This document shows, piece after piece, positions 7,994 through 16,872 of a stretch of DNA of 64,000 bases (position 1 is the first letter of the stretch; each line of letters opens with the position of its first letter). The notes beneath the pieces were generated by a model. That model saw only the letters and a program-made list of their open reading frames with translations. It was not told the DNA's origin and made no database searches. Made by a program: the position numbers and the translations under genes. The stretch is from Morganella morganii H1r (GTDB taxonomy: Bacteria; Pseudomonadota; Gammaproteobacteria; Enterobacterales; Enterobacteriaceae). The stretch is from contig NZ_AYMP01000010.1 in the NCBI RefSeq assembly GCF_000633515.1, positions 62,001 through 126,000 on the forward strand, given 5' to 3'.

Positions 7994-10632
7994 GGCTAAC
8001 TTTGAATAGTAAAGTGAAGGCATTTATTAGTTATAGTCGTGATGATGAAAATCATAGAGATAATATAATTAGATATTTAGAGACTAATAAAGATTTGGAA
8101 ATATGGTATGATAAAAAGTTATTAGGTGGAGATAAATTCAATGATATCATAGATAATAAAATAAAGGAGTGTGATATTTTTATTTTTTTAATCTCACAAA
8201 GTTTCCTTAACTCTAAATATTGTAATGAAATCGAATTGGGCGGGGCGTTAGAAAGAAAATATAATAATGACGCAGTAAAAATAATTCCTGTAATACTTGA
8301 TTATTGTACTTTTAGTTCATCAGTTTTATCTGAATATAATGCATTACCAGATGATGCTCAACCAGCAGCATCATATGAAAATATTAATAAAGCATACCTT
8401 GATATAGCTAAAGGAATAAATAAAGTTATTAGTGAAATTAAAGGTAATAATGTGGTAGTCACTTGTGCACAAAACGTAAATAGTAATAAAAAAAAGGTTT
8501 CATTAAATAGTGTATTTGAAGATTATCTTTCTGATCTCGGTTTTACTATCCAGCATAGAAGAAAAGAATATCTTTATCTTGAGGATCTTTTCATTTATCC
8601 TGACTTAAAAAAATATAGTTATCAATTTGATAATTATGACCTTTTTGTGAATTCAAAAATTGCATTAAATTATAAGAACATTGCTAATAATAAAATATTT
8701 CTTATAGGAAGTGAACAATCAGGAAAATCTACGCTATCTAAAATTTTATTCAGAGAATATTATGAAGCAGGCGGATTTCCAATATTAATTAAGGGTGAGC
8801 TGTTTAAAAAAACATCAGAAATAAATAATGTAATTGATAGTGCTATGAGAGAACAGTATTTATCAACAGGTGTCATTGACAGAAATAATTTAATACTCAT
8901 TATTGATGATATAACTGAATCACCAATGAATGAGAAATTTCAGAGAAACCTTATTTCTAATTTGGTAAGTAGTTTTAATAGTATAATTGTTATTGCTGAT
9001 TCAAAAATAAGGTTCAGCGATCAGCTTTTGAAAGATTTTGATGACTTTACTACTTATGAAATTACAGAGTTTAGCCACACTCAAAAGACAGAACTAGTTG
9101 AAAAATGGAATCAAATAGGAATAGATGAGACATCTATTATTGATGATGTACAGGCTCAAAATGATTCATTAAAGAGAAATATAGACTCAATCTTAATGAA
9201 AAATATTGTTCCTAGTAAGCCAGTATTCATTTTGATGATTTTACAGATATTAGAAACCAATACTCAGAGTGATTTTTCGCTAACATCTTATGGCCATTGC
9301 TATCATTCCTTAATTATTCAGTCATTCAATAAAGCAAATGTAAAACCTAATGAACTAAATGACTACTTTAATTATTTAGGTGAATTGGCGTATTTTATTT
9401 ATAAAAAGGGAAATCATAAAATAACTCAAGATGAGTTAAATGAGTTTAAGGATTATTATTCAGACAATTACTATATTACCTCACATGAGGAAATTTTAGA
9501 TAATTTAAAGAAATCTAAGATAATTAATCTTTGGATAGGTTCATTAAGTTTTCAGTATAAATATATATATTATTTTTTTGCAGCAAAAAAAATAACTGAA
9601 ATTTCCAGTGATGAAATAATTCCTGTTATTGAAGAGTTGTGCGATAAAATTTACACAGAAAAAAATGCAAATATTTTAATATTTATTACTCACCATACTA
9701 AGGATATTAATATAATCAACTGCATTACTTCTAAGCTAAGTAATATATTTAGAGAGCACAATCATGCTACTTTAGGAAAAAATGATGTGGATTTTTTGAA
9801 TGAAATGGCTATTGAAATACCTCAAATAGTTATTGATAAAACAAAAGATGTTGAAGAAGAAAGAGCAAAAGCTCTAGAATGCCAAGATCGTTACGAACGA
9901 GAATTTATATTAACTGAAAGTGATGGCGATGAGGTAAAAGATGAGAATGAGGATGAGGATGAGGATGTTTGTGCTGTTAATAAGGATTTATTAGATGTTA
10001 ACCGTTCTTATAAAGCGGTTGAGGTTTTAGGACAAATAATAAGAAATAGAAAAGGTTCCATTCCAATTCCACAATTAGAGAAATTAGGAATGGAGACGTA
10101 TTCAATAGGATTTAGATTCTTAGGTTTTTATTATAGTATAACACGAGAGCTTAAGGATGAGATAATATCTGAAGTTCATAGATTAATTTCGGAGAAAAAA
10201 AACTGGACAACTGAAAAAATAGCAAGAGAAGCTAGCATGTTTTATTGGACATATAGCTATATAATGTCATTGAATGTAATAAAAAAAATAGCACATTCTG
10301 TTGGTCATAAAGATTTATCTAGTTATTATTCAAAATTATCCGATAATTTTGGCACGGAGATTAGCAAGCTAGTAGAGATTACTATTCAGCTTGAGTTTAC
10401 TAAAAAAATAAACAGGGCTCATATTGAATCTATATGGCTATTAGTTAAAGATAATTTAATGACACGGAGGTTATTACAAGAAATTATAATTACGCATCTT
10501 CATATGCATTATACTAATCATGAAGATAAAGCATGGATCTCCGAAAAGTTGCATATTCCTGTAAAAGATCAATTAGCCATGGAAAAAAGAAATGCTGTAA
10601 AAACACCACAATTGAAAATTAATAATACATAG
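7990..10632 (+). CDS. TIR-STAND NTPase, probable anti-phage sensor/effector
   Basis: An 880-residue protein. Residues about 8-150 form a bacterial TIR domain: KAFISYSRDDE, then a DIFIFLISQSFLNSKYC block with the Glu of NEIEL as the expected NAD-hydrolysing residue, and VIPVILDYC. A STAND/NACHT-like NTPase follows, with Walker A GSEQSGKST at about 241-249, Walker B LILIIDDI at about 302-309, and EITEFSHTQKTELVEKW as the winged-helix linker. An acidic run near 648-662 (DENEDEDEDV) separates it from a helical C-terminus. TIR-STAND proteins deplete NAD on phage sensing; here that is inferred from domains. GTG start overlaps the upstream stop by four bases. Codon use is unlike the neighbours, indicating recent transfer. 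Confidence 0.85.
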   Translation: MRLTLNSKVKAFISYSRDDENHRDNIIRYLETNKDLEIWYDKKLLGGDKFNDIIDNKIKECDIFIFLISQSFLNSKYCNEIELGGALERKYNNDAVKIIPVILDYCTFSSSVLSEYNALPDDAQPAASYENINKAYLDIAKGINKVISEIKGNNVVVTCAQNVNSNKKKVSLNSVFEDYLSDLGFTIQHRRKEYLYLEDLFIYPDLKKYSYQFDNYDLFVNSKIALNYKNIANNKIFLIGSEQSGKSTLSKILFREYYEAGGFPILIKGELFKKTSEINNVIDSAMREQYLSTGVIDRNNLILIIDDITESPMNEKFQRNLISNLVSSFNSIIVIADSKIRFSDQLLKDFDDFTTYEITEFSHTQKTELVEKWNQIGIDETSIIDDVQAQNDSLKRNIDSILMKNIVPSKPVFILMILQILETNTQSDFSLTSYGHCYHSLIIQSFNKANVKPNELNDYFNYLGELAYFIYKKGNHKITQDELNEFKDYYSDNYYITSHEEILDNLKKSKIINLWIGSLSFQYKYIYYFFAAKKITEISSDEIIPVIEELCDKIYTEKNANILIFITHHTKDINIINCITSKLSNIFREHNHATLGKNDVDFLNEMAIEIPQIVIDKTKDVEEERAKALECQDRYEREFILTESDGDEVKDENEDEDEDVCAVNKDLLDVNRSYKAVEVLGQIIRNRKGSIPIPQLEKLGMETYSIGFRFLGFYYSITRELKDEIISEVHRLISEKKNWTTEKIAREASMFYWTYSYIMSLNVIKKIAHSVGHKDLSSYYSKLSDNFGTEISKLVEITIQLEFTKKINRAHIESIWLLVKDNLMTRRLLQEIIITHLHMHYTNHEDKAWISEKLHIPVKDQLAMEKRNAVKTPQLKINNT

Positions 10633-11107
10633 TTGGTATTTTTTCAATTTAATATATATCTTTATGCTTATATAATCACTACCTCTTAATTGAAGTGGTG
10701 ATTATGTATATCATATAGGGATAATGAGTCATTAAATATTAATTTTTTAAGATACAAATTTAATATTCTAACTATAATTAAACATTAAGGAAAGTTAGGA
10801 TAGGCCATCTACAGGGTCATCTCTGATGTTTTTCCCATTATTTAAAATGAAAACAAAAGGTTACTAACCATTGCGATTCCGGCCTTCGGCATTCTTAAGT
10901 GAAATCAAGCTACCGCAAGGTGGTTTTTTTGTGCCTGAAATTCACTATCCGGCTGTTTTCCTCTGCATCTTTAGTTTATAACTTATTGTAAAATAACATT
11001 TTAATTTTACAATCCCCCTTGTCTGAAACAGTTCTGATTAGAGTTTTCCGGTTGTAATCCTGCATCCGGAACCAGGCCATTTCTTTCACATGGCTCAGTG
11101 ATTTAAA
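10633..11107. other. Intergenic junction after the TIR gene
   Basis: The stretch starts AT-rich and returns to host-like composition near 10,880, so it contains the right edge of the transferred cassette. AATCAC...GTGATT at about 10,673-10,704 forms an imperfect stem that could end the TIR transcript, and CTACCGCAAGGTGG followed by seven T residues near 10,911-10,931 is a weak terminator-like element. No gene was recognised. Confidence 0.35.
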
Positions 11108-11550
11108 CTAATATGCATTTAAAAATTTCCGGCGGAATGATCCGTTAAAACGCTCAATAAACCCGTTTTGCTGTGGTTTTCCCGGCTGAATAGAATTCAG
11201 CGTGACCCCGTTTTCTGTACAAAGCTGACTCCGTTTATCTGATATAAATTCAGATCTGTTGTCCACCCGGATATATTCCGGTAACCTGCGTTCTTCTTTT
11301 AACCGGGATAAAATACGGATAATCCGCTCTGCCGGTTTCCGGCCCGGGGTGATAATTCCAGCCCGGCATAAATCGCTTTGATAACCGGAGCATCCTTAAT
11401 TCTCCGGCCTGTATTTATCCGGTAAAAAGTGGTTCCGGGCAATGAGAAACCGATAAACCTGCCTGAGTTAATTCCTGAGTGCAGGTTTTTTTCGGTCATT
11501 ATCAGCCCTTTTTTGCGCAAACTGAATAATAGCCAATCCGATGATTAACT
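11108..11550 (-). pseudogene. IS3-family transposase (OrfB) remnant
   Basis: The C-terminal part reads IRVDNRSEFISDKRSQLC, then the second catalytic block QPGKPQQNGFIERFNGSFRRKF, the integrase-core signature of IS3-family OrfB, and stops at 11108. An upstream part in another frame (about 11,299-11,520: RFIGFSLPGTTFYR and KDAPVIKAI) is the OrfB N-terminus. The middle of the protein is missing and a frameshift separates the parts near 11,350, so it is inactive. It sits at the edge of the accessory region. Confidence 0.75.
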
Positions 11551-11591
11551 CCGTCATGACGAACCCGGGTTTCGGGGCGGGATTCAATATA

Positions 11592-11639
11592 GGGACTGTT
11601 TTTGTGTGAAATATTCATCACTGAGGAAAAAACAGTCCC
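11592..11639. repeat. Perfect 12-bp inverted repeat downstream of cscK
   Basis: GGGACTGTTTTT at 11592-11603 and its complement at 11628-11639 flank a 24-base spacer. In the minus direction the right arm gives GGGACTGTTTTTT, so it can act as a terminator for cscK, whose stop is 87 bases away. The terminal-repeat-like ends beside a dead IS3 gene also permit a small mobile-element relic. Confidence 0.5.
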
Positions 11640-11725
11640 GGCGGTTATTGGCGACAAGCTCAAGAGGAACGTTCATCCGGCTCTGTTATACAAAACCCGG
11701 TAAAAGAATAACAAACGGATTTTAT

Positions 11726-12649
11726 TTACAGGCTATTCAGCAACTCCCGCCGGTAAGGTAATGCAGTCATAGCCCCTTTCGCTGTTGTTGCCAGGGCACC
11801 GCAGACCTGAGCCTGCCGGATTACCGTACTTAGCACCTGCTCATCCTCCACCGGTCCGTATATTGCAAGACCAGCCAATAAACCGGCCACAAATGCATCA
11901 CCGGCTCCGGTGGTATCAACGGTAACAACAGGTGTTGCCGCGAAATGCTGTGTTTTTCCGTCCCAATAGACCATGACGCCCTGTTTTCCCAGCGTTACCA
12001 GTAATAGCTCAGGAGAATACTTCGCCGCCAGCAGGTCAATTCCCCGCTGAATATTCGTTTCACCGCTGATAAAAAAGAGTTCTTCCTCCGATAACTTGAC
12101 AACAGATGCAAACGTCAGTGCTTTATGCAGACAATCCCGCAGTAATGTTTCATCCTGCCATAAATCGGTACGGATATTGGGGTCAAAGCTGACACGCCCC
12201 CCTGCATCACATATCTGAGCCATCGCCTGAAATGCTGTACTCCGGCATGGTTCGGCGCTTAGTGCAATAGAGCAGACATGAAGCCATTCATTTTCATGAA
12301 ATACCGGTAAATCCTCCTGCTCCAGAAAAAGATCAGCCGAAGGACGAACCATAAATGTGAATGTCCGCTCACCATTCTCATCAAGTTCCACCACGACAAC
12401 GGATGTTCGGTGGCGGGGGTCACAGATCATATACGCGGTATCCACTTTTTCATTTGTCAGCGTCCGGTACATAAAGCGGCCAAACGGATCATCTCCCACC
12501 CGGCCGATAAAACCACTTTTCCCGTCAAGGCGCGCAATACCGGCCGCCACATTGGCCGGGGCACCTCCCGGAAGCTGCAACAGATAACCCGGTTTATCCG
12601 TTAATAAATCAACAACGGCATCACCTAAAACCCATACTTTTGATGTCAT
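11726..12649 (-). CDS. cscK: Fructokinase CscK
   Basis: CscK phosphorylates the fructose released by sucrose hydrolysis to fructose 6-phosphate in the cytoplasm. This PfkB-family kinase has the N-terminal VWVLGDAVVDLL, the substrate-binding LPGGAPANVAAGIARL and GFIGRVGDDPFGRFM, and the catalytic TVDTTGAGDAFVAGLL near residue 250. The start was placed at the ATG at 12649 (MTSKVW), which has GCGGAG seven bases upstream and matches the N-terminus of E. coli CscK; an upstream ATG at 12667 lacks a ribosome site. It lies downstream of the repressor gene with a 158-base gap holding a LacI-type operator, so it probably has its own sucrose-controlled promoter. Confidence 0.93.
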   Translation of the reverse strand: MTSKVWVLGDAVVDLLTDKPGYLLQLPGGAPANVAAGIARLDGKSGFIGRVGDDPFGRFMYRTLTNEKVDTAYMICDPRHRTSVVVVELDENGERTFTFMVRPSADLFLEQEDLPVFHENEWLHVCSIALSAEPCRSTAFQAMAQICDAGGRVSFDPNIRTDLWQDETLLRDCLHKALTFASVVKLSEEELFFISGETNIQRGIDLLAAKYSPELLLVTLGKQGVMVYWDGKTQHFAATPVVTVDTTGAGDAFVAGLLAGLAIYGPVEDEQVLSTVIRQAQVCGALATTAKGAMTALPYRRELLNSL

Positions 12650-12678
12650 AATTAACTCCGCTGACAATTTTATATTAA

Positions 12679-12694
12679 GCTAAAACGATTAAGC
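12679..12694 (-). promoter_or_regulatory. Probable CscR operator upstream of cscK
   Basis: GCTTAATCGTTTTAGC (minus strand) is symmetrical at 12 of 16 positions around a central CG, the geometry of LacI/GalR-family operators. It lies 30 bases upstream of the cscK start, in the gap between cscR and cscK, where a repressor would block transcription. Confidence 0.6.
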
Positions 12695-12807
12695 TATAGT
12701 GCCAAAAGATACAGCCCCGATAAATACGGAAAACAGTAACGTTATTCAGGGAGAATCTTACGGCACAAACTATGCGGAATACCGGCGTATTTTCCGGTTC
12801 CGGCTAT

Positions 12808-13803
12808 TCACACTGAGGCCCGGCTCAGCCACGGTGAAGAAATACAAACGGTATCACGGTGTGTTTCACCGTTAATAATATGCAGTGCACTCTGACGGCC
12901 TATTTCATAATGCGGCAATTGCACTGTCGACAGTGGCGGAATAAATAGCCCTCCGATCCCGACCATATTGTCATAACCGGTCACGGCAACATCAGCAGGG
13001 ATATTCAGTCCGCAGGCCAGTAAAATCTGATATACAATAAACGCGATTCTGTCATTTCCGCAGATAACAGAATCAAATTCCGGTTTACCGTGACGGATAT
13101 ACCTGCGTACCACATCCGGAATATCGGCATAATGTTCATCAGATAAATAATGATGCAGTAAGTTTCCGGTATCCTCACCATAGTCCCGGAAGGCGCGCGT
13201 CAGACCTCTTATACGGCGGGCTGTCGCCGGATGTTCAGCCGGCAGGTACAGGCACAGGGGCCGGCGGCGGCCTGCCTTCAGCAATGCACTTACCGCATCA
13301 TACTGTCCGTTTTCATCATCTGGTATGTAAGACGCTGTCGATGTGTTAACACTTTCACAATTCGCCAGCACCAGAGGAACTTTCAGCATCCGTCCTGAAA
13401 TTTCGACCTGCCGCAGGCCCATTGTGGTAAAAATTATTCCGTCCGGACGATGCGAGAGCAAAAGATCCGCAATGGATTCCGGATTATCCCCTGCCAGCAT
13501 ATTGACGATATAGCTGTTCCAGCCGTATGAGCGGGCCGTTTCCTCAACAGATAAAATAATATCAACACAGAATGGTGATGTTGCGGTATCCAGTGCTAAC
13601 ACACCTATCGTCCGCGGCCCCTGGCCTGAACGGGTGCTGCGTATCATCCGCGCCGACAGATCCGGCGTGTAGCCGGTTTTACGGATGGCATCCTGAACAC
13701 GAGCCAGTGTTTCTTTTTTTAGTTTATCCGGCTTGTTGATAGCCCTTGATACGGTCATCATGGAAACTTCAGCCAGCTTCGCCACATCCTTCAGAAATAC
13801 CAT
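12808..13803 (-). CDS. cscR: Sucrose operon repressor CscR (LacI family)
   Basis: A LacI/GalR-family repressor, expected to release DNA when sucrose or a product binds. The helix-turn-helix is at the very N-terminus (MVFLKDVAKLAEVSMMTVSRAIN) followed by the hinge TPDLSARMIR. The periplasmic-binding-protein-like domain shows IGVLALDTATSPFCVDI, HRPDGIIFTTMG, VLANC, and VICGNDRIAFIVYQILL, closely paralleling E. coli CscR. The ATG at 13803 places the HTH at residue 3 as is usual for LacI proteins and is preceded by GGGGGGAAAGG; a longer reading frame to 13881 has no support. It is divergent from cscB. Confidence 0.92.
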   Translation of the reverse strand: MVFLKDVAKLAEVSMMTVSRAINKPDKLKKETLARVQDAIRKTGYTPDLSARMIRSTRSGQGPRTIGVLALDTATSPFCVDIILSVEETARSYGWNSYIVNMLAGDNPESIADLLLSHRPDGIIFTTMGLRQVEISGRMLKVPLVLANCESVNTSTASYIPDDENGQYDAVSALLKAGRRRPLCLYLPAEHPATARRIRGLTRAFRDYGEDTGNLLHHYLSDEHYADIPDVVRRYIRHGKPEFDSVICGNDRIAFIVYQILLACGLNIPADVAVTGYDNMVGIGGLFIPPLSTVQLPHYEIGRQSALHIINGETHRDTVCISSPWLSRASV

Positions 13804-13918
13804 CCTTTCCCCCCGATTACTCTGGCTGCTTCCTTCATCCCGGAAATAACGGTCACCCGACGACCGGAGAGAGTATAGCAACCAATAATATAATTATTTA
13901 TTCAGCCTATCAGAGTAA

Positions 13919-13934
13919 CGTGACATGAGTCACA
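13919..13934. promoter_or_regulatory. CRP site in the cscR-cscB divergent region
   Basis: CGTGA-CATGAG-TCACA differs from the CRP consensus TGTGA-N6-TCACA at one base. It lies between the divergent cscR and cscB genes, consistent with catabolite control of sucrose use. A short symmetrical GTTTT-CGT-AAAAC at about 13,992-14,004, nearer cscB, may be a second CscR site. Confidence 0.65.
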
Positions 13935-14052
13935 AAACCTTAGTGTTAACATTAACATTAGTGATTAACATCCGGTTATCACCTTATTCGGGTTTTCGTA
14001 AAACAGCATTGACATTAAGAATATGACCAATCCAACGAAAGAGAATCTGCCC

Positions 14053-15312
14053 ATGAGTAATAAAATACGTATTAATCGCTATGCTTACATGACTCTGAGC
14101 GGCCTGTTATTCACATTCTTCTGGACATGGTCATCTGTGTTTTCTTTGGTGTCGCTCTGGCTCAGTCAGAAAGTCGGCCTGAAGGGAACCGATACCGGTG
14201 TTATTTTTTCTGTTATCAGTCTGACGGCATTTTGTGCTCAGCCGCTGTACGGATTCATTCAGGATAAGCTCGGTTTACGTAAAAATTTACTGTTGTTTAT
14301 CGGCTTGCTGCTGCTTATCAGCGGTCCGTGGTTTATTTTTGTCTGTACCCCGCTGTTACGGTGGAATATTGTTTCCGGTGCTATCAGTCTGGGCGTTTAT
14401 GTCGGGGCAACTTTTTTTGCAGGCATAGGGGCACTGGAGTCTTACACTGAACGGGTCAGCCGCATTGCCGGATTTGAATACGGCCGTGCCCGCATGTGGG
14501 GATCTCTTGGCTGGGCTGGTGCCACATTTTTAGCAGGGATATTATTTAATATCGACCCTAATCTGAACTTTGCAATGGGCTCTGTTTCCGCAGTTCTGTT
14601 TCTGATTTTATTATGGACACTGCGGGACGTAAGGCCTCACGCAATGAATGAACTTGAATTCGGAAAAAGTAATGCACTGACATACTCAGATGCCTTTGCT
14701 CTGCTTCGTATGCGTTCATTCTGGTCACTGGTTATATTTGTCTGCGGGGTCAGTGTCTATAATGTGTATGATCAACAGTTTCCGGTATATTTCGCGTCCA
14801 TGTTCACCGATGTGAATGAAGGAAATGAAATGTTCGGATACCTGAATTCCCTTCAGGTTTTTCTGGAAGCAGGCGGAATGTTCCTCGCGCCTTTTCTGGT
14901 AAACCGCGTCGGAGCCAAAAACGGCCTGCTTATCAGCGGATTTGTGATGGCGTTACGCATTTTCGGGTCAGGGCTTGCAGCGGATGCTGTCACTATTTCA
15001 CTGATGAAATTACTGCATGCGGTGGAACTTCCTATCCTTTTGATTTCACTATTTAAATATATCACAACTGTATTTGATAAACGCTTATCAGCAACGATTT
15101 ATCTGGTCGGATTCCAGTTTATTTCCTCACTATGTGCGGCGATTCTGTCGCCGCTGGCAGGGTACGGTTACGACACCCTGGGCTTCGCCGATACCTATAT
15201 GATCCTCGCCTCTGTCGTTCTGATTATGACGATAGTATCAGGACTGCTGCTTACGCAAACCGGCACACCCGGAACCCGCCACATCACCATTGAAAAACGG
15301 ACGGTAATATGA
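14053..15312 (+). CDS. cscB: Sucrose/H+ symporter CscB
   Basis: A 12-helix major facilitator of the LacY/CscB family that imports unmodified sucrose with a proton. Family landmarks include FWTWSSVFSLVSLWL in helix 1, YGFIQDKLGLRKN in loop 2-3, ALESYTERVSRIAGFEYGRARMWGSLGWA (helix 4-5 with the substrate-site Glu/Arg pair), VYDQQFPVYFASMF, LNSLQVFLEA, MALRIFGSG and LLHAVELPILLISLFKY. The start at 14053 (MSNK) leaves twelve residues before helix 1, as in E. coli CscB; an upstream ATG at 14023 is possible. It overlaps cscA by four bases. Confidence 0.93.
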   Translation: MSNKIRINRYAYMTLSGLLFTFFWTWSSVFSLVSLWLSQKVGLKGTDTGVIFSVISLTAFCAQPLYGFIQDKLGLRKNLLLFIGLLLLISGPWFIFVCTPLLRWNIVSGAISLGVYVGATFFAGIGALESYTERVSRIAGFEYGRARMWGSLGWAGATFLAGILFNIDPNLNFAMGSVSAVLFLILLWTLRDVRPHAMNELEFGKSNALTYSDAFALLRMRSFWSLVIFVCGVSVYNVYDQQFPVYFASMFTDVNEGNEMFGYLNSLQVFLEAGGMFLAPFLVNRVGAKNGLLISGFVMALRIFGSGLAADAVTISLMKLLHAVELPILLISLFKYITTVFDKRLSATIYLVGFQFISSLCAAILSPLAGYGYDTLGFADTYMILASVVLIMTIVSGLLLTQTGTPGTRHITIEKRTVI

Positions 15313-16742
15313 TGAAACAACAACTTCTGGACGCGCAATCAGCACTTGAACAACTCCGCTCCCGGCGTGGTGATGAATTTTATCCTGACTTTCATCTTGC
15401 CCCGCCGGCCGGATGGATGAATGATCCGAACGGGCTTATCTATTTTAACGGATATTATCACGCCTTTTATCAGCATCACCCGGTAAATGCGGACTGGGGG
15501 CCGATGCACTGGGGGCATGCAACCAGCAAAGATATGATCCGATGGCACCACGAGCTGATAGCGCTGGCTCCCGGGGAAGAATATGACCGTGACGGCTGTT
15601 TTTCCGGTTGTGCGGTTGATGATAACGGCGTGTTATCACTCATTTATACCGGACATGTCTGGCTTGGTGATGAAGGTGATGACAGTGCTATCCGCGAGGT
15701 TCAGTGTCTGGCGACAACCACTGACGGGATACATTTCCGGAAACAGGGCGTTGTACTGACTCCGCCTGACGGCATCATGCATTTCCGCGATCCGAAAGTC
15801 TGGCGTGAAGATAATATATGGTGGATGGTTCTGGGAGCCCGCGATGCCTCAGATACAGGACAGGTATTACTGTACCGCGGAACATCACTGAGAGACTGGC
15901 AATTCGATCGTGTTCTGGCTCATGCGGATTACGGCGACAGTTATATGTGGGAATGTCCTGATTTTTTCCGCTGCGGTAAACACCACTATCTGATGTTTTC
16001 CCCGCAAGGTATGCAGCCTGACGGTTATCAGTACCGTAATCGTTTCCAGAGCGGTACTCTCCGGGGACACTGGCAGCCCGGCACTGTATTTGCGCAAACA
16101 CAAAAGTTTCAGGAACTGGATCACGGGCATGACTTCTATGCCCCGCAATCTTTTACCGCGCAGGACGGGCGCCGTATCATCATGGCATGGATGGATATGT
16201 GGGAATCACCCATGCCGTCAAAACAGGAAGGCTGGGCCGGATGTATGACACTGCCGCGGGAATTATTCGAACGGGATGGCCGGTTATGTCAGCGTCCTGT
16301 CCGTGAAACAGCGTTATTACGCCGGGAAAGTACCCCGGTAACCAGCGGTATACTACATGGCAAAAAGGTATTAGCTGAAAATTGCGGTGCAACAGAACTG
16401 GAAATAATCTGGAATACCGCAGAAAGTCATGCCGAATGTTATGGTATACGGCTGGGCAATGCCATGGAATTATATGCCGATAATCAGCAAAAACGCCTGA
16501 TACTGTGGAGATATAACCCCGGAGATAATTCAAACAGTTACCGTAGTATTGCATTACCGGCAGGAGAGCAGCTGACACTCCGGGTATTTATTGATCGTTC
16601 CTCTGCGGAAGTCTTTGTTAATGACGGGGATGCAACGCTGTCCAGCCGGATTTACCCGCAACCGGGCGCCCGTGAACTCGCCTTATTTGCCGACGCGGGA
16701 AGTGCTGTAATATCCGCAGGCACTCTGCGGAAACTGGGATAA
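15309..16742 (+). CDS. cscA: Sucrose hydrolase (invertase) CscA, GH32
   Basis: CscA hydrolyses intracellular sucrose to glucose and fructose. This 477-residue GH32 enzyme shows the nucleophile motif WMNDPNGL (Asp near 38), the conserved MHFRDPKVW (transition-state Asp near 159) and WECPDFF (acid/base Glu near 215), then a beta-sandwich with FIDRSSAEVFVNDG near the C-terminus. The sequence follows E. coli CscA along its length. Its ATG overlaps the cscB stop (ATGA), so the two are coupled; a second ATG at 15312 is an equally good start. A strong stem-loop follows the stop. Confidence 0.94.
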   Translation: MMKQQLLDAQSALEQLRSRRGDEFYPDFHLAPPAGWMNDPNGLIYFNGYYHAFYQHHPVNADWGPMHWGHATSKDMIRWHHELIALAPGEEYDRDGCFSGCAVDDNGVLSLIYTGHVWLGDEGDDSAIREVQCLATTTDGIHFRKQGVVLTPPDGIMHFRDPKVWREDNIWWMVLGARDASDTGQVLLYRGTSLRDWQFDRVLAHADYGDSYMWECPDFFRCGKHHYLMFSPQGMQPDGYQYRNRFQSGTLRGHWQPGTVFAQTQKFQELDHGHDFYAPQSFTAQDGRRIIMAWMDMWESPMPSKQEGWAGCMTLPRELFERDGRLCQRPVRETALLRRESTPVTSGILHGKKVLAENCGATELEIIWNTAESHAECYGIRLGNAMELYADNQQKRLILWRYNPGDNSNSYRSIALPAGEQLTLRVFIDRSSAEVFVNDGDATLSSRIYPQPGARELALFADAGSAVISAGTLRKLG

Positions 16743-16746
16743 TCTG

Positions 16747-16796
16747 AAAAACCGCAGCCGGTAATCCGGTTTCCCGGATAATCCGGCTGCGGTTTT
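16747..16796 (+). terminator. Stem-loop terminator after cscA
   Basis: AAAACCGCAGCCGG pairs with CCGGCTGCGGTTTT (16783-16796), with a nested ATCCGG/CCGGAT stem in the loop. It is symmetrical enough to work on both strands. Confidence 0.8.
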
Positions 16797-16872
16797 CTGT
16801 CAGTGCATAGTCACAAACACTTCCGCAGTTACCGGGTGAAATGGCTGATGGTGGTATCGGACCCGTCATGTT

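Noticed and set aside
12808-13881. Longer CscR start at 13881
   Set aside because: It would put 26 residues before the helix-turn-helix, which LacI-family repressors do not have; ATG 13803 has a purine-rich ribosome site.
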